In this document: one piece after another, positions 15,917 through 30,296 of the stretch
Layout: every line of letters starts with the position of its first letter
Numbering within the stretch: the stretch's first letter is position 1
NCBI GenBank assembly: GCA_018240325.1
Contig: JAFEFZ010000241.1
Location: 1-64,000, forward strand
DNA: 64,000 nt
DNA from: Pseudomonadota bacterium
GTDB taxonomy: Bacteria; Pseudomonadota; Gammaproteobacteria; Burkholderiales; Burkholderiaceae_C
Reading direction: 5' to 3'
Notes under the pieces: generated by a model
Seen by the model: only the letters and a program-made list of their open reading frames with translations
Told to the model about the DNA's origin: nothing
The model's database searches: none
Made by a program: the position numbers and the translations under genes

Positions 15917-16485
15917 CGCCGGTCCCCGTCGTGCGGATCGGCGGCGACGTCGGGCATCTTGTCGAGGATGCGCTCGCCCAGGTCCTTCGTCAGGTGCGGG
16001 CCCTGCGGGCCGCGCAGCGCCTGCCGGATGTTGTGGGCGATCACGCCGAGCATCGCCGCGCCGAAGACGAGCGCGACGCCGTACAGCCACGCGTAGGAGA
16101 TGCCGAGCACCGGATAGCTGTTGCCGAGGTTGATGCGTGTCTGCTTCCAGCCGCCGACGAGGAACATCCCGCACGCGGCCATCATCAGCGCGCCGGTCGC
16201 GAGCACGAGCGCCTTGCGCGCCGCGAGCGGCAGCCGCCCGGCCAGCGCATCGAAGCCGATATGGACGTGCTGCACCGACGCGAGGATCGCGCCCAGGAAG
16301 ATCAGCCACACGAACAGCAGCCGGGAGAGCTCCTCGGACATCGCGATCCCCGAGTCGAACGCGTAGCGCAGCACGACGTTGCCGAACACGAGCACCGCCA
16401 TCAGCGCCAGGCACGCCGCGATCGAGACCTCCAGCGCGCGCACGCACCAGTGCCGCCAACGGCCTGCCGCCGCGTTGATCTTCAT
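15913..16485 (-). CDS. TRAP transporter small permease, DctQ family
   Basis: The 190-residue membrane protein has four predicted helices and a typical DctQ core: LRYAFDSGIAMSEELSRLLFVW, then the short loop before HVHIGFDAL. It pairs with the large permease encoded immediately downstream with a four-base overlap. A weak -10-like hexamer TATGAT (minus strand, 16610-16605) lies about 120 bases upstream and may mark the operon promoter. The charged C-terminal tail (DPHDGDRR) is longer than usual. Confidence 0.88.
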   Translation of the reverse strand: MKINAAAGRWRHWCVRALEVSIAACLALMAVLVFGNVVLRYAFDSGIAMSEELSRLLFVWLIFLGAILASVQHVHIGFDALAGRLPLAARKALVLATGALMMAACGMFLVGGWKQTRINLGNSYPVLGISYAWLYGVALVFGAAMLGVIAHNIRQALRGPQGPHLTKDLGERILDKMPDVAADPHDGDRR

Positions 16486-16675
16486 GTCGTCATTCCCCGC
16501 CGGACCGGTGCCCCGGCTCCTGCCGCCGCTGCGGCCGAACCGGCACCGCGCGTTGCAGTACGGACCCCAGCCGGCACGACGCGCATCGAGACCCGTGCGC
16601 GTCGATCATACAAACGCAGCGGCCGGCCGCATCGAGAAACCACGCGCGCGAATCACCGCCGCATGCGCGACCCGT

Positions 16676-19600
16676 TCATGCCGCACCTTCGCGGCTCGTG
16701 CCCTGCAGCGCCGCGACCAGCGCGTCGACGCGGATCGGCTTGGTCAGGTAGTCGTCCATGCCCGCGGCCAGGCACTCGTCGCGGTCGCCGGCCATCGCGT
16801 TGGCGGTCATCGCCACGATCCGCGGGCGCTCGGCCGCCGGCCAGCGCGCGGTGATGCGGCGGCTGGCCTCGAGCCCGTCCATCTCGGGCATCTGCACGTC
16901 CATCAGCACCAGGTCGTAGCGCTGGCGCTGCACGCACTCGATCGCCTCGACGCCGTTGCTGGCCAGGTCGGCGCGGTAGCCCATCTGCTGCAGCAGCCGC
17001 AGCGCGAGCTTCTGGTTCACGGCGTTGTCCTCGGCCAGCAGGATGCGCAGCGGGTGGCGCGCGGCCATCCCGGGGTCCAGCCTCGGCTTCGGCTGCGCAG
17101 CCGCCGGCGGCGACGGCACGGGTGCCAGCAGCGTCATCAGCGCATCGAACAGCGCGCTCTGGTGCAGCGGCTTGGCGAGGTGTGCGGCAAACAGCCCGGC
17201 TTCGTCGGCCGCGGCCTCGCGCCGGCCGATCGAGCTGAACAGCACCCGCGGCAGCGCCGGTCGGGCCTGCTGCATCCGGTGCGCCAGCGCCACCCCGTCC
17301 ATCTGCGGCATCTGCAGGTCGACGATCGCCAGGTCGAAGGCTTCGCCGTCGTGCAGCCATTGCAGCGCCTGCTGCGGCGAGTCGGTGTCGCGCGCGGTCA
17401 GCCCCCAGGCGCGGGCCTGCCGCACGAGGATGCGCCGGTTGGTCGCGTTGTCGTCGACGATCAGCAGCCGCTTGCCCGCCAGTGCCGCCTGCTCGCCCGC
17501 CAGGCTGCGCTGCGCCGGCTGCAGCGGCAGTTCGGCGGCCGGCGCGCGCATCGTGAAGCCGAAGGTCGATCCGCGGCCGGGGCCGGCCGATTCCACCCAC
17601 ATCGTGCCGCCCATCAGCTCGGCCAGCCGCTTGCTGATCGCCAGCCCCAGCCCGGTGCCGCCGTACTTGCGCGTGGTGGACGAATCGGCCTGGCTGAAGC
17701 TGCGGAACAGCTTGAGCTTGCCGGCGTCGCTCAGCCCGATGCCGGTGTCGCGCACCGTGAACTCGAGCATCGGCGCACCGGCAGCGGCGGGCTGCACGGT
17801 CAGCACCACCTCGCCGGCGTCGGTGAACTTGACCGCGTTGCTCAGCAGGTTGAGCAGCACCTGGCGCAGCCGGGTCAGGTCGGCTTCGACCACCGCCGGC
17901 ACCCTGCCTTCGAACTGGTAGGCCAGGTCCAGGTGCTTCTCGGCGGCGCGCGCGGCCACCAGGTCGAGCGCCGATTCGACGCATTCGCGCAGGTCGAAGG
18001 GGTGGCTCTCGACCTCCATGCGCCCGGCCTCGATCTTGGAGAAGTCGAGGATGTCGTTGATGATCGCCAGCAGCGCGTCGCCGCTGTCGCGGATCGTCGC
18101 CGCGTAGTCGTGCTGCTCGGGCGACAGCGGCGTGTCCAGCAGCAGCCCGCTCATGCCGATCACCGCGTTCATCGGCGTGCGGATCTCGTGGCTCATCGTC
18201 GCGAGGAAGCCGCTCTTGGCCTCGTTCGCGGCTTCGGCCTGCGCGCGCGCTGCCTGCGCCTCGCGGAACAGGCGCGCGTTCTGGATCGCGATCACCGCCT
18301 GGTCGGCAAAGGTCTCGAGCAGCGCGATCTCCTTGTCGGTGAAGGGCGCGGGCGGGAACCGCGACACCGACAGCGCGCCGATGCCGCGGCCTTCCCACAT
18401 CAGCGGCGCGAACAAGGACGCGTAGTTGCCCAGCACGCCGGCGCTGCGCCGCAGCCCCTTCGGCACCCCGGGCCCGTCGCGCACATCCGGGTAGTACAGC
18501 ACCTGGCCCGTGTGCAGCGCGTAGCCGTAGATCGAATCGCGCGCCGGCCGCGGGTGCGCCGCCTGCATCCAGCGCGCGCCGGCGCGCATCTGCTCGTCGT
18601 CCGAGTCGAAGGTGCCGGGCTCCTGGTACACGTGGATCATCCCGTCGTCGCGCAGCAGCCCCAGCACGAGCACGCTGTTGGCGAACAGCCGGCGGCCGCT
18701 GTGCAGGATCTTGTCGAACACCGGCGCGGCGTCGGCCACCGAGCTGCTGATCACCCGCAGCACCTCGGCGGTGGCGGTCTGCTGTTCGAGCGCCTCCCGC
18801 GTCTCGCTGAACAGGCGCGCGTTCTGGATCGCGATCGCGGCCTGGCCGGCAAAGGTCCGGATCAGCCCATGCTCGCGCGGGCTGAAGCCCTGCTGGCCGC
18901 TGTACGCCGCGCCGACGGTGCGCGTGATCATCAGCGAGCCGATGCCGCGCCCCTCCCAGAGCAGCGGCGCGGCCAGCGCCGAGCTGTCGATGCCGAGCCG
19001 CTGCGTGACCGCGCGCACGTAGGGCGGCGCGGCCGGGTTGTCGAGCAGGTCGTGGTAATCGACCACGTCGCCGTGCGCGAACACCCGCTCGGCGACGGTG
19101 CCGGCCAGCGGCACCGGATAGATCGACCGCACCTCGGCTTCGATCGCCGCCACGCGCGCGTCGCCGTACAGCGCGCGTCCGGCCGCGGTCCAGCGCATGC
19201 GCGCCAGCGCCACCCGGCCGGCGGCGTCGACGAGGAACAGCATCGCGCTGGTCGAAGCCAGCAGCCGCTCGCAGCTGTCGAGGATCTTGTCGAACACCGG
19301 CCCGGTGTCGGCGACCGAGCCGCTGATGACCTGCAGCACGCCGGCCATCGCCGTCTGCTGCTCGAGCGCGTCCTGGGTCTCGTTGAACAGGCGCACGTTG
19401 CCGATCGCGATCATCGCCAGGCCGACGAAGGAGCCGAGCAGCTCGACCGCCTGCGCGCTGAAGTCCGACGGCCGCGCGCGGCCGGCCGCGAGCACGCCGA
19501 TGCACTCGCCGTCGCGCTGCATCGGCAGCATCAGGCTGGACTGCACGCCCAGCTCCTGCTGGAGCGCACGCGGGTGCGCAGTCAGTTCGATCGCCGACCA

Positions 19601-22600
19601 GTCGGGCAGGTGCAGCATCCGGCCGCGGGCGAACACGCGCGACACGAAGTCGGCGCCGGCGTCGATCGGCACGACCGGCGCGTTCGGCGGCAGCGCGGCC
19701 GGCCCGTCGCGCCGCGCCATCGCCACCGGCCGGTAGCCGCCGCGCGCGCGCATGAACACCGCCGCCCAGCAGCCGTCGAGCAGCCGGCACGACCATGCGG
19801 CGATCGCGTCGAACACCGGCCGCACCGCCGACGGCGATGCGCTGATCGCACGCAGGATCTCGGCGGTCGCGGTCTGCCGGTCCAGCGCCTGCTGCGTCTC
19901 GCGGAACAGGCGCGCGTTCTGGATCGCGATCGCCGCCTGCGCGGCGAAGGTCTCGAGCAGCGCCGCCTCCTTTTCGCTGAAGGCCTTGGCGGGGCTTCGG
20001 ACCACGTACAGCCAGCCGACCGGGCGGCCTTCGCGCGTCATCGGCGCGAGCAGCTGCGAATAGGGCCCGATCGCCAGGTGTTCGGCTACCCGGCGCAGCG
20101 TCCAGTGCACCTGCGGGTCGAGCGCGTCGGCGATGCGCACCGAACGGCCCGCCAGGATCGCCGGCACATACACCTCGTTCGGGATGCGCTGCGCGGCGTA
20201 GTAGGCCTGCAGCTGCGCCAGGTTGGGGCCGTGGTGCGCGGCGATGTCGACGAAGCCGTCGGCACCCAGCAGCACGACGCCCTGTTCGGTGGTCTGGAAC
20301 AGGCTCGCGCAGCTGGCCAGGATCTTGTCGAACACGGGCTGCGTGTCGGCTGCCGAGTTGCCGATCACGTCGAGCACTTCGGCCGTCGCGATCTGGCGCT
20401 CGAGCGCTTCGCGGGTCTCGCTGAACAGGCGCGCGTTCAGGATCGCGACCACCGCATGGTCGGCGAAGATCTGGAACAGCTCGATCTCGGCATCGGCGAA
20501 GGGCCGAGGCGGCGTGCGCGCCACCACCAGCGTGCCGATGCCGCGGCCTTCGCGGCGCAGCGGCACGAACACCTGCGAGCAGTCGCCGAAGCCCATGGCC
20601 GCGACCACCGCCCGCAACTCGGGCGGCGTGTCCGCGCCGTCCAGCACCGACGCGAAGCGCAGCAGCCGCGCGTCGCGGATCGCCCGATGGACCGGCCCGT
20701 CGCGCAGCGGGATCGGAAACGCATGCTCGATCACGTCGCGCCCCGGCCCGCGGTGCGCGGCCAGCTGCAGCTCGGCGCGCGCCTCGTCGATGATCAGCAG
20801 CGACTGGCGCGTGCCCGGGAACAGGTCCGCGCAGCAGCCGAGGATGGTGTCGAACACCGGCCGCGAATCGTCGATCGAGCGGCTGAGCGCCTGCAGCACG
20901 CGCGCGGTGGCGGTCTGACGCTCGAGCGCCTCCTGCGTCTCGCGCAGCAGGCGCGCGTTGTCCAGCGCCACGCCCATGCTCGCCGCCAGCGTCTCGAGCA
21001 GGCGCACGTCGGCGGCCGTGAAGGCGTGCTCGCGCTCGACGCTGTTGAGCTCCACCACGCCGCGTACCGTGCCGCCGGTGCTCAGCGGCACCAGCAGCTC
21101 CGACTTCGGCGAGCGCGCGTCCGGGTGCAGCAGGCGCGAGCCCAGGCGCTCGAGCGCCTCGGACCAGCGCTCGTTGATCAAGAGGCTGCGCCCGGTGCGC
21201 CGCACCTGCCAGAACAGGCCGCGCTCTTCGGCCGGCATCGGCGGCAACTCCACCCGCCGGCCGTCGTGGAATTCGTAGGGGATGTGCACCAGCCCCGCGG
21301 TCTCGTCCAGCATCCGGATCTGCACGCCCATGCCGGGGAAGATCGCGCGCAGCCGCTCGCCCACGGCTTCGTACACCGCCGGCAGCGTCTGTGCGCCAGC
21401 CAGCGCCTGCTGCACCGCGTTGATCACGGTCAGCTCGGCCGAACGCTGCTCGGCGTCGGCCTGCGCGGCCTGCGCCTGCGCGGTGCGCTCGGCCACCTGC
21501 CGCTCCAGCCCCTCCTGCACCCGCAGGTTGGCCAGCGCCACCGCAGCCTGCGCGGCCAGCAGCGCCAGCAGGTCGCGATCGCCCGCGTGCAGGCGGCCGT
21601 AGAGGCCGTCGAGATCCGCATACAGCAGGCCCAGCAACTCCTGCTGCGCGAGCAGCGGCAGCACCAGGCACGAGCGCTGGTCCACCGGCTCGGCGCCCTC
21701 GGGCCCGTGGCGCAGCGCGCCGCGCTGCGTGCGGCCCGCCTCGTCCAGCCAGGGCGCCACCGCCTGCTGCAGCGCGTCGGCCGATTCGCCCGGCGGCAGG
21801 CTGGCCGCGGCGCACACCCAGCCGCCGCCGGCGCCGGGCCACAGCAGCAGCGTGCGCTCGGCGCCGCACAGCTCGGCGGCTTCCTCGACCACGAACGCGG
21901 CCAGCGCCGACGGCGACTGCAGCTGGTTCAGCCGCAAGCCGGTGTCGACCAGGCGCGCGACCGGCTCGTCCGGACGCGCGTCGCCTTGCAGGTGGGCGAG
22001 CAGGCGCGCGGCCGGCAGCCGGGCTTCGCGGCCCGCCGCGAGCCAGGCGCGCAGGATCAGGCGGTGCACCGGCACTTTGCCGTACCAGCAGCGGCGCAGC
22101 CCCTCGTCGCGCAGGCCGGCGGCGCCGCGCCGCATCAGCCGGCAGCCGGCGGCCAGCGCCTGGCGCGCCGCGGCCGCCTTGCCGGCCGCGGCCAGCGCGC
22201 AGTGCCGCGCCCACCAGGCCGCAGCCGGCGAGTACATGCTGCCGATGCCGGTGTCGCCGCGCGCGCGCTGCAGCGCCACCGCTTCGCCGGTGGCGCGCAG
22301 CGCGGCGTCGGTCTGGCCCAGCGCCAGCAGCGCGCCGCCGAGCTCGGCCAGCACGATGATCCGCTGGGTGGGGTCACCGCGCTCGGTGTTCAGCGCCAGC
22401 GCCCGCGCGTAATGCCGGCGCGCACCGGCCCAATCGCCCTGCTGGCGCGCCGCGTGGCCGAGCAGCAGCCGCAGCACCACGCGAAACCATGGCTCCTGCA
22501 CGTGCCGGCCGACCACCGCGGCGCGGCAGGCTGCGCGGCGGGCCGCGGCGGTGTTGCCGCGCAGGCCCTCGATCACCGAGTCCATCGTCGCGTAGTACAG

Positions 22601-23488
22601 CCTGCGCTGGCGCGTCGCCGGGTCGCGCTGGTCGATGGCCGCCGTCTGCGCGACGATGCGCTGCGCGCGTGCATACAGCCCGAGCGAGGTGCAGGTCATC
22701 GCCAGGTTGGCCAGGCTGGTGCGCGCGCGCTCGCCGAGCCCGGCAGCGAGGTAGGCGTCGATCGCCTGTTGCAGGCCCTGCAGCCGCAGGCCCATGTCGG
22801 CATGCTCGCGGTACAGCAGGTTCGCGGCCGCGCCGATGCCTTCCAGATCGCCCGCCTCGCGCGCGACCTGCAGCGCGCGCGCCGCCAGGCGCTCGCGTGC
22901 GGCCGCGTGGCCGAGCTGGTCGTGCGCGTAGGCCTGTGCCCAGTAGGCACGGCCGACGAGTGCCGGCTCGTGCGCCGCCGCCAGGCACGCTTCGGCGGCC
23001 TGCGCATCGCGCAGCGCGTCGGCGTTCGCGTAGTCGCGGAACCCGGCCTCGGCCAGCTGCAGCAGCGCCAGGCCCTGTAGGCGCGGGTCGCCGCAGCGTG
23101 CCGCGGCGTCACGCGCGGCGCGCGCCTCGTCGCGTGCCCGCCGGTAGTGGCCGCGGCGGATCCGGGCAGCGGCCGCTGCGATGCCGGCACGCGCAGCAAA
23201 CGCATCGCCGCCCAGGCGCCGTGCCAGGCGGTGCAGGCGCTGCGCGTCGGCCAGCGCCGGTGCCGGATCGGCCGCGCCCAGGCGGCTGGCGATGCGCTGC
23301 TCGATCAGCGCGAACCGCTCGGCCGGCGGCAGGCCGCGCGCCGCCAGTGCCGCATCGATCAGCGCCATCGCCTCGCGGTGGCGGCCGCCAGCGGCCAGCG
23401 CCAGCGCGTCGGCCAGGGCCGGCGCGTGCCGAGGCCGGCCCCGGCGGGCGGGCCGCGGCGCAGCGGACGAAGTGCCGGATCGGGGCAT
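16676..23488 (-). CDS. Giant hybrid sensor histidine kinase with TPR-like region, seven GAF domains and two receivers
   Basis: The product is 2270 residues, far longer than usual hybrid kinases. Residues 1-540 are helical TPR-like repeats. Residues 545-1735 hold seven GAF domains in tandem, each separated by near-identical linkers of the type [16 protein letters not shown] and PVFDKIL. The HisKA box [14 protein letters not shown] is near 1764. An HATPase with N, G1 and G2 boxes follows ([24 protein letters not shown]). Receiver 1 ([10 protein letters not shown], phospho-Asp in [12 protein letters not shown]) lies near 2009, and receiver 2 ([21 protein letters not shown]) near 2148. There is no membrane segment, so it is probably cytoplasmic. 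No dedicated response-regulator gene is adjacent. Start chosen as the longest frame; no strong Shine-Dalgarno is visible. Confidence 0.9.
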   Translation of the reverse strand: MPRSGTSSAAPRPARRGRPRHAPALADALALAAGGRHREAMALIDAALAARGLPPAERFALIEQRIASRLGAADPAPALADAQRLHRLARRLGGDAFAARAGIAAAAARIRRGHYRRARDEARAARDAAARCGDPRLQGLALLQLAEAGFRDYANADALRDAQAAEACLAAAHEPALVGRAYWAQAYAHDQLGHAAARERLAARALQVAREAGDLEGIGAAANLLYREHADMGLRLQGLQQAIDAYLAAGLGERARTSLANLAMTCTSLGLYARAQRIVAQTAAIDQRDPATRQRRLYYATMDSVIEGLRGNTAAARRAACRAAVVGRHVQEPWFRVVLRLLLGHAARQQGDWAGARRHYARALALNTERGDPTQRIIVLAELGGALLALGQTDAALRATGEAVALQRARGDTGIGSMYSPAAAWWARHCALAAAGKAAAARQALAAGCRLMRRGAAGLRDEGLRRCWYGKVPVHRLILRAWLAAGREARLPAARLLAHLQGDARPDEPVARLVDTGLRLNQLQSPSALAAFVVEEAAELCGAERTLLLWPGAGGGWVCAAASLPPGESADALQQAVAPWLDEAGRTQRGALRHGPEGAEPVDQRSCLVLPLLAQQELLGLLYADLDGLYGRLHAGDRDLLALLAAQAAVALANLRVQEGLERQVAERTAQAQAAQADAEQRSAELTVINAVQQALAGAQTLPAVYEAVGERLRAIFPGMGVQIRMLDETAGLVHIPYEFHDGRRVELPPMPAEERGLFWQVRRTGRSLLINERWSEALERLGSRLLHPDARSPKSELLVPLSTGGTVRGVVELNSVEREHAFTAADVRLLETLAASMGVALDNARLLRETQEALERQTATARVLQALSRSIDDSRPVFDTILGCCADLFPGTRQSLLIIDEARAELQLAAHRGPGRDVIEHAFPIPLRDGPVHRAIRDARLLRFASVLDGADTPPELRAVVAAMGFGDCSQVFVPLRREGRGIGTLVVARTPPRPFADAEIELFQIFADHAVVAILNARLFSETREALERQIATAEVLDVIGNSAADTQPVFDKILASCASLFQTTEQGVVLLGADGFVDIAAHHGPNLAQLQAYYAAQRIPNEVYVPAILAGRSVRIADALDPQVHWTLRRVAEHLAIGPYSQLLAPMTREGRPVGWLYVVRSPAKAFSEKEAALLETFAAQAAIAIQNARLFRETQQALDRQTATAEILRAISASPSAVRPVFDAIAAWSCRLLDGCWAAVFMRARGGYRPVAMARRDGPAALPPNAPVVPIDAGADFVSRVFARGRMLHLPDWSAIELTAHPRALQQELGVQSSLMLPMQRDGECIGVLAAGRARPSDFSAQAVELLGSFVGLAMIAIGNVRLFNETQDALEQQTAMAGVLQVISGSVADTGPVFDKILDSCERLLASTSAMLFLVDAAGRVALARMRWTAAGRALYGDARVAAIEAEVRSIYPVPLAGTVAERVFAHGDVVDYHDLLDNPAAPPYVRAVTQRLGIDSSALAAPLLWEGRGIGSLMITRTVGAAYSGQQGFSPREHGLIRTFAGQAAIAIQNARLFSETREALEQQTATAEVLRVISSSVADAAPVFDKILHSGRRLFANSVLVLGLLRDDGMIHVYQEPGTFDSDDEQMRAGARWMQAAHPRPARDSIYGYALHTGQVLYYPDVRDGPGVPKGLRRSAGVLGNYASLFAPLMWEGRGIGALSVSRFPPAPFTDKEIALLETFADQAVIAIQNARLFREAQAARAQAEAANEAKSGFLATMSHEIRTPMNAVIGMSGLLLDTPLSPEQHDYAATIRDSGDALLAIINDILDFSKIEAGRMEVESHPFDLRECVESALDLVAARAAEKHLDLAYQFEGRVPAVVEADLTRLRQVLLNLLSNAVKFTDAGEVVLTVQPAAAGAPMLEFTVRDTGIGLSDAGKLKLFRSFSQADSSTTRKYGGTGLGLAISKRLAELMGGTMWVESAGPGRGSTFGFTMRAPAAELPLQPAQRSLAGEQAALAGKRLLIVDDNATNRRILVRQARAWGLTARDTDSPQQALQWLHDGEAFDLAIVDLQMPQMDGVALAHRMQQARPALPRVLFSSIGRREAAADEAGLFAAHLAKPLHQSALFDALMTLLAPVPSPPAAAQPKPRLDPGMAARHPLRILLAEDNAVNQKLALRLLQQMGYRADLASNGVEAIECVQRQRYDLVLMDVQMPEMDGLEASRRITARWPAAERPRIVAMTANAMAGDRDECLAAGMDDYLTKPIRVDALVAALQGTSREGAA

Positions 23489-23979
23489 ACGCAGCCTGGG
23501 GCAACGCGCCGCATCGTAGCGGCGTGCGCGCGCGGCGTCGCGCCCGGGCTGCGCCGCGGCGCCGATCCGGCGCAGGCCGTGCCGCCGGCCGCGCCGCCCG
23601 GCGGATCAGCCCGGCGCGTCGCGGCAGGGCACGCAGAGCTTGTCGCCGTCGGGGTCGCGCAAGCGGGCGCCGTCGGGGTGCGCGTGCTCGCGGGGCCGCA
23701 GGCCCGGCGGGCCTTCGTCGCGGCTGGCGAGCGCGATCGAAGGCGCGACGCCGCGCGCATCCAATGCTGCTGCGAACCCGCAACCGGCTGCCCAGGCGTG
23801 CACGAGCGCGCACCACCGCCGCTCTCGAGGAAACGCCGGGCCGCCCCAGGCCTCCTCGACCCCCACGCAGGGCGGGCCGTGCGCAGCCCGGCCCTGGGGT
23901 GCTCTTAGAATGCGCGGCCCGTGCGCGGGCACCGTGCGTGCCGGCGCGATCCGCGGCCGCGCCGCAGCCGACCCCGCCC
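23489..23979. other. Intergenic region between kinase and TRAP genes
   Basis: The stretch holds the VOC-family remnant described separately and otherwise no supported gene. A TAGAAT hexamer near 23905-23915, about 70 bases before the small-permease ATG, is a possible -10 element for the plus-strand TRAP operon, with no convincing -35. Confidence 0.35.
23606..23830 (-). pseudogene. Degenerate C-terminal fragment of a VOC/glyoxalase-family protein
   Basis: Reading leftwards, the last codons encode RDEGPPGLR, then DPDGDKLCVPC and a stop at 23606. This is the usual C-terminal block of short VOC-superfamily (glyoxalase/bleomycin-resistance) proteins. Upstream of about 23800 the similarity dissolves and no full-length start or N-terminal beta-alpha unit is present. 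It is therefore a decayed remnant rather than a working gene. Confidence 0.45.
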
Positions 23980-24507
23980 ATGACCGCCCCTGCCGAGCCG
24001 CCGCCCGATCCGACAGGGCCCGATGAGCACACCGCCGTCCCGCTGGCGATCGAGGACTGGCTCACCGTGATCGTCATGGCGCTGCTGGCGCTGATCACCT
24101 TCGCCAACGTGCTGGTGCGCTACTTCACCGACCAGTCCTTCGCGTGGACCGAGGAGATCTCGGTCTTCCTGATGATCGTGCTGGCGCTGGTCGCCGGATC
24201 GGCCGCGGTGGCGCGCAACCGCCACATCCGCATCGAGTTCTTCGCCGAGGCGGGCCCGGCGCCGCGGCGGCGCGCGTTCGCCCGCTTCGGCTCGCTGATG
24301 GTGGCACTGCTGTTCGCGCTGATCGCGGTGCTCAGCGCGCGCATGGTCTACGACGACATCCGCTTCGGCGAGACCTCGCCCGGCATCGGCGTGCCCCAAT
24401 GGTGGTATTCGGCCTGGCTGCCGCTGCTGTCGCTGGCGATCGCCGGCCGCGCCGTCGGGCTGTACCTGCGCCACACGCGCGCCGCCGGCAGCCGGGGCGG
24501 CGGATGA
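23980..24507 (+). CDS. TRAP transporter small permease, DctQ family (second system)
   Basis: The 175-residue protein starts at the ATG at 23980. It has four hydrophobic segments and the DctQ core LVRYFTDQSFAWTEEISVFLM followed by ARNRHIRIEFF. The stop overlaps the large-permease start (ATGA at 24504-24507). It is the first gene of a plus-strand TRAP operon continuing through the permease and binding protein, and possibly into the E1 dehydrogenase genes. It differs clearly in sequence from the minus-strand TRAP system, so the pair is not a recent duplication. Confidence 0.88.
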   Translation: MTAPAEPPPDPTGPDEHTAVPLAIEDWLTVIVMALLALITFANVLVRYFTDQSFAWTEEISVFLMIVLALVAGSAAVARNRHIRIEFFAEAGPAPRRRAFARFGSLMVALLFALIAVLSARMVYDDIRFGETSPGIGVPQWWYSAWLPLLSLAIAGRAVGLYLRHTRAAGSRGGG

Positions 24508-25802
24508 TCGGCGCGCTGCTGTTCGCCGCCTTCATCGCGCTGATGCTGGCGGGCGTGCCCATCGGCGTGGCGCTCGGCGCGGCCGGTGCGGCGGCGATCG
24601 CGCTGGCCAACGCGCACACACAGTGGTTCGGCCTGCTGGCGGTGCCGCAGAACTTCTACGCGGGCCTGGGCAAGTACCCGCTGCTGGCGGTGCCGATGTT
24701 CGTGCTGGTCGGCTCGATCTTCGACCGCTCGGGCGTCGCCGCGCGCCTGGTCGCCTTCGCCACGGCGATCGTCGGCCGCGGCCCCGGCATGCTGCCGCTG
24801 ATCGCGATCGCAGTGGCGATGTTCATGGGCGGCATCTCGGGATCGGGCCCGGCCACCGCGGCCGCCGTCGGCGGCGTGATGATCGCGGCGATGAGCCGCG
24901 CCGGCTACCCGGGCGCGTACTCGGCCAGCGTGGTCGGCGCGGCCGCGGCCACCGACATCCTGATCCCGCCTTCGGTGGCGTTCATCGTCTATTCGGTGCT
25001 GGTCTCCGGCGCATCGGTGCCGGCGCTGTTCGCCGCCGGGATGATTCCCGGCGTGCTCGTCGGGCTGGCGCTGATCGGCCCGGCCGTGTGGCTGGCGCGC
25101 CGGCACGGCATGGGCCGGCTCGAGGCCGGCCTGCCGCGGCCGCCGCTGGGCAAGAGCTTCGTCGAGTCGATCTGGGGCCTGCTCGCGCCGGTGCTGATCC
25201 TGGGCGGTATGCGCATGGGCTGGTTCACGCCCACCGAGGCCGCGGTGGTGGCGGTGTTCTACGGCCTGTTCGTCGGCATGGTGATCCACCGCACGATGAC
25301 CTGGCGCGACCTGTTCCCGATCCTGCGCGAAGCGGGCGAGTTGTCGGCCGTGATCCTGATCGTGGTGGCGCTGGCGGGCATCTTCGCGTATTCGCTGTCC
25401 ACGCTCGGGCTGATCGACCCGCTCACGCAGGCGATCGTGCACTCGGGACTGGGCGAGTACGGCGTGCTCACGCTGGTGGTGCTGCTGCTGGTGGTGGCGG
25501 GCATGTTCCTCGACGGCATCTCGATCTTCCTGATCTTCGTGCCGCTGCTGTGGCCGCTGATGCAGCACTACCATTGGGATCCGGTCTGGTTCGGCGTGCT
25601 GCTCACGCTGATGGTGGCGATGGGCCAGTTCACGCCGCCGATGGCGGTCAACCTGATGGTGTCGTGCCGCATCGCCGGCGTCGGCATGGAAGCGACGGTG
25701 CGCTGGGTCTTGCCGCTGGTGCTGGCGATGGGGCTGGTGGTGCTGGCAGTGATCGTGTGGCCCGAGCTGGCCCTGTGGTTGCCGCGCAAGCTGGGGTTCT
25801 GA
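24504..25802 (+). CDS. TRAP transporter large permease, DctM family (second system)
   Basis: The 432-residue membrane protein has DctM hallmarks: LAVPMFVLVGSIFDRSG, MGGISGSGPATAAAVGG, ILIPPSVAFIVYSVL and FTPTEAAVVAVFYGLF. It is translationally coupled to the small permease by a four-base overlap, and the binding-protein gene follows after 25 bases. It should carry a periplasm-captured organic acid inward at the expense of an ion gradient. The substrate is unknown; the neighbouring TPP-dependent dehydrogenase subunits suggest a 2-oxo acid or acetoin-like compound, which is inference only. Confidence 0.9.
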   Translation: MIGALLFAAFIALMLAGVPIGVALGAAGAAAIALANAHTQWFGLLAVPQNFYAGLGKYPLLAVPMFVLVGSIFDRSGVAARLVAFATAIVGRGPGMLPLIAIAVAMFMGGISGSGPATAAAVGGVMIAAMSRAGYPGAYSASVVGAAAATDILIPPSVAFIVYSVLVSGASVPALFAAGMIPGVLVGLALIGPAVWLARRHGMGRLEAGLPRPPLGKSFVESIWGLLAPVLILGGMRMGWFTPTEAAVVAVFYGLFVGMVIHRTMTWRDLFPILREAGELSAVILIVVALAGIFAYSLSTLGLIDPLTQAIVHSGLGEYGVLTLVVLLLVVAGMFLDGISIFLIFVPLLWPLMQHYHWDPVWFGVLLTLMVAMGQFTPPMAVNLMVSCRIAGVGMEATVRWVLPLVLAMGLVVLAVIVWPELALWLPRKLGF

Positions 25803-25827
25803 AGTCTGTTCCAACCTGGAGGTGTCG

Positions 25828-26868
25828 ATGAAGCTGCGTTCCTTCCTGAAGCTGTCGCTCGCCGTCGCGGCGCTGGCCGCCGTCGGCGTCGGCCACGCAC
25901 AGGCGCAACTGCCGCCCGGCTACAAGCCCGAGTACAAGATGAGCCTGGTCGTCGGCACCGCGTTCCCGTGGGGCAAGGGCGGCGAGATCTGGGCCAACCT
26001 GGTCAAGGAGCGCACGCAAGGGCGCATCAACATCAAGCTCTATCCGGGCGTGGCGCTGGTGCAGGGCGACCAGACGCGCGAGTTCACCGCGATCCGCCAG
26101 GGCGTGATCGACCTGGCGATCGGCTCCACGATCAACTGGTCGCCGCAGATCAAGGAGCTGAACCTGTTCTCGCTGCCGTTCCTGATGCCCGACTACAAGG
26201 CGATCGACGCGCTCACCCACGGCGAGGTCGGCAAGCAGATCTTCGCCACCGTCGACAAGGCCGGCGCGCTGCCGCTGGCCTGGGGCGAGAACGGCTTTCG
26301 CGAGATCACCAACAGCAAGAAGCCGATCAAGGCCCCCGAAGACCTGAAGGGCATGAAGATCCGCGTGGTCGGCTCGCCGCTGTTCCTCGACACCTTCACC
26401 GCGCTCGGCGCCAACCCGACCCAGATGAGCTGGGCCGACGCGCAGCCGGCGCTGGCCAGCGGCGCGGTCGACGGCCAGGAGAACCCGCTGTCGATCTTCA
26501 CCGCGGCCAAGCTGCAGACCGTCGGCCAGAAGTACGTGACGATGTGGGGCTACGTCGCCGACCCGCTGATCTTCGTCGTCAACAAGGACGTGTGGGCGAG
26601 CTGGACGCCGGCCGACCAGGCGATCGTGCGCCAGGCAGCGATCGACGCCGGCAAGGAGGAAGTGGCGATCGCGCGCAAGGGGCTGGACGAGCCCGGCAAG
26701 CCGCTGCTCAAGGAGATCGCCGCGCTCGGCGTGACGGTCACCGAGCTGACGCCGGCCGAGCGCGAAGCCTTCGTCAAGGCCACGCGCCCGGTGTTCGACA
26801 AGTGGAAGGCGCAGATCGGCCCCGGCCTGGTGGACGCGGCCGAGAAGGCGATCGCCGCGCGCAAGTAG
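25828..26868 (+). CDS. TRAP transporter solute-binding protein, DctP family (second system)
   Basis: The ATG at 25828 is favoured over a GTG at 25822 because GGAGG (25818-25822) sits five bases before it and overlaps the GTG. The 346-residue protein has a signal peptide (LKLSLAVAALAAVGVGHAQAQ) and DctP motifs: GTAFPWGKGGEIWANLV, PFLMPDYKAIDAL, WGENGFREITNSKKPI, and GMKIRVVGSP with the conserved arginine. It closes the transporter operon. The gap to the E1-alpha gene is only 13 bases, so co-transcription is likely. Confidence 0.9.
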   Translation: MKLRSFLKLSLAVAALAAVGVGHAQAQLPPGYKPEYKMSLVVGTAFPWGKGGEIWANLVKERTQGRINIKLYPGVALVQGDQTREFTAIRQGVIDLAIGSTINWSPQIKELNLFSLPFLMPDYKAIDALTHGEVGKQIFATVDKAGALPLAWGENGFREITNSKKPIKAPEDLKGMKIRVVGSPLFLDTFTALGANPTQMSWADAQPALASGAVDGQENPLSIFTAAKLQTVGQKYVTMWGYVADPLIFVVNKDVWASWTPADQAIVRQAAIDAGKEEVAIARKGLDEPGKPLLKEIAALGVTVTELTPAEREAFVKATRPVFDKWKAQIGPGLVDAAEKAIAARK

Positions 26869-26881
26869 GCACGAAGCGCCG

Positions 26882-30245
<3,364 letters not shown>

Positions 30246-30249
30246 GGGC

Positions 30250-30272
30250 CGGCTGCCCGATTCGGGCAGCCG
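30250..30272 (+). terminator. Hairpin after gdhA
   Basis: CGGCTGCCC and GGGCAGCCG pair perfectly around a five-base loop (gattc), four bases after the gdhA stop. There is no strong T-run, as is common in high-GC genomes, but the position makes it a likely terminator. Confidence 0.55.
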
Positions 30273-30296
30273 CACCGCACACCCGGCACGCAGGCG

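Noticed and set aside
14519..16096. Open frame of 525 codons on the plus strand
   Set aside because: It is antisense to the TRAP permease genes and rich in Asp, Arg, His and Glu repeats, with no recognisable fold.
18200..22000. Repeating sequence blocks that might suggest a repeat array
   Set aside because: The periodicity of about 500 bases comes from duplicated GAF domains with conserved linkers inside one coding sequence, not from a CRISPR or non-coding repeat.
16379..23080. Very long open frame on the plus strand (over 2200 codons)
   Set aside because: It is antisense to the giant sensor kinase, is composed mainly of Arg, Ala, His, Gln and Leu, and shows no domain. It arises from the GC-rich codon pattern of the real gene.
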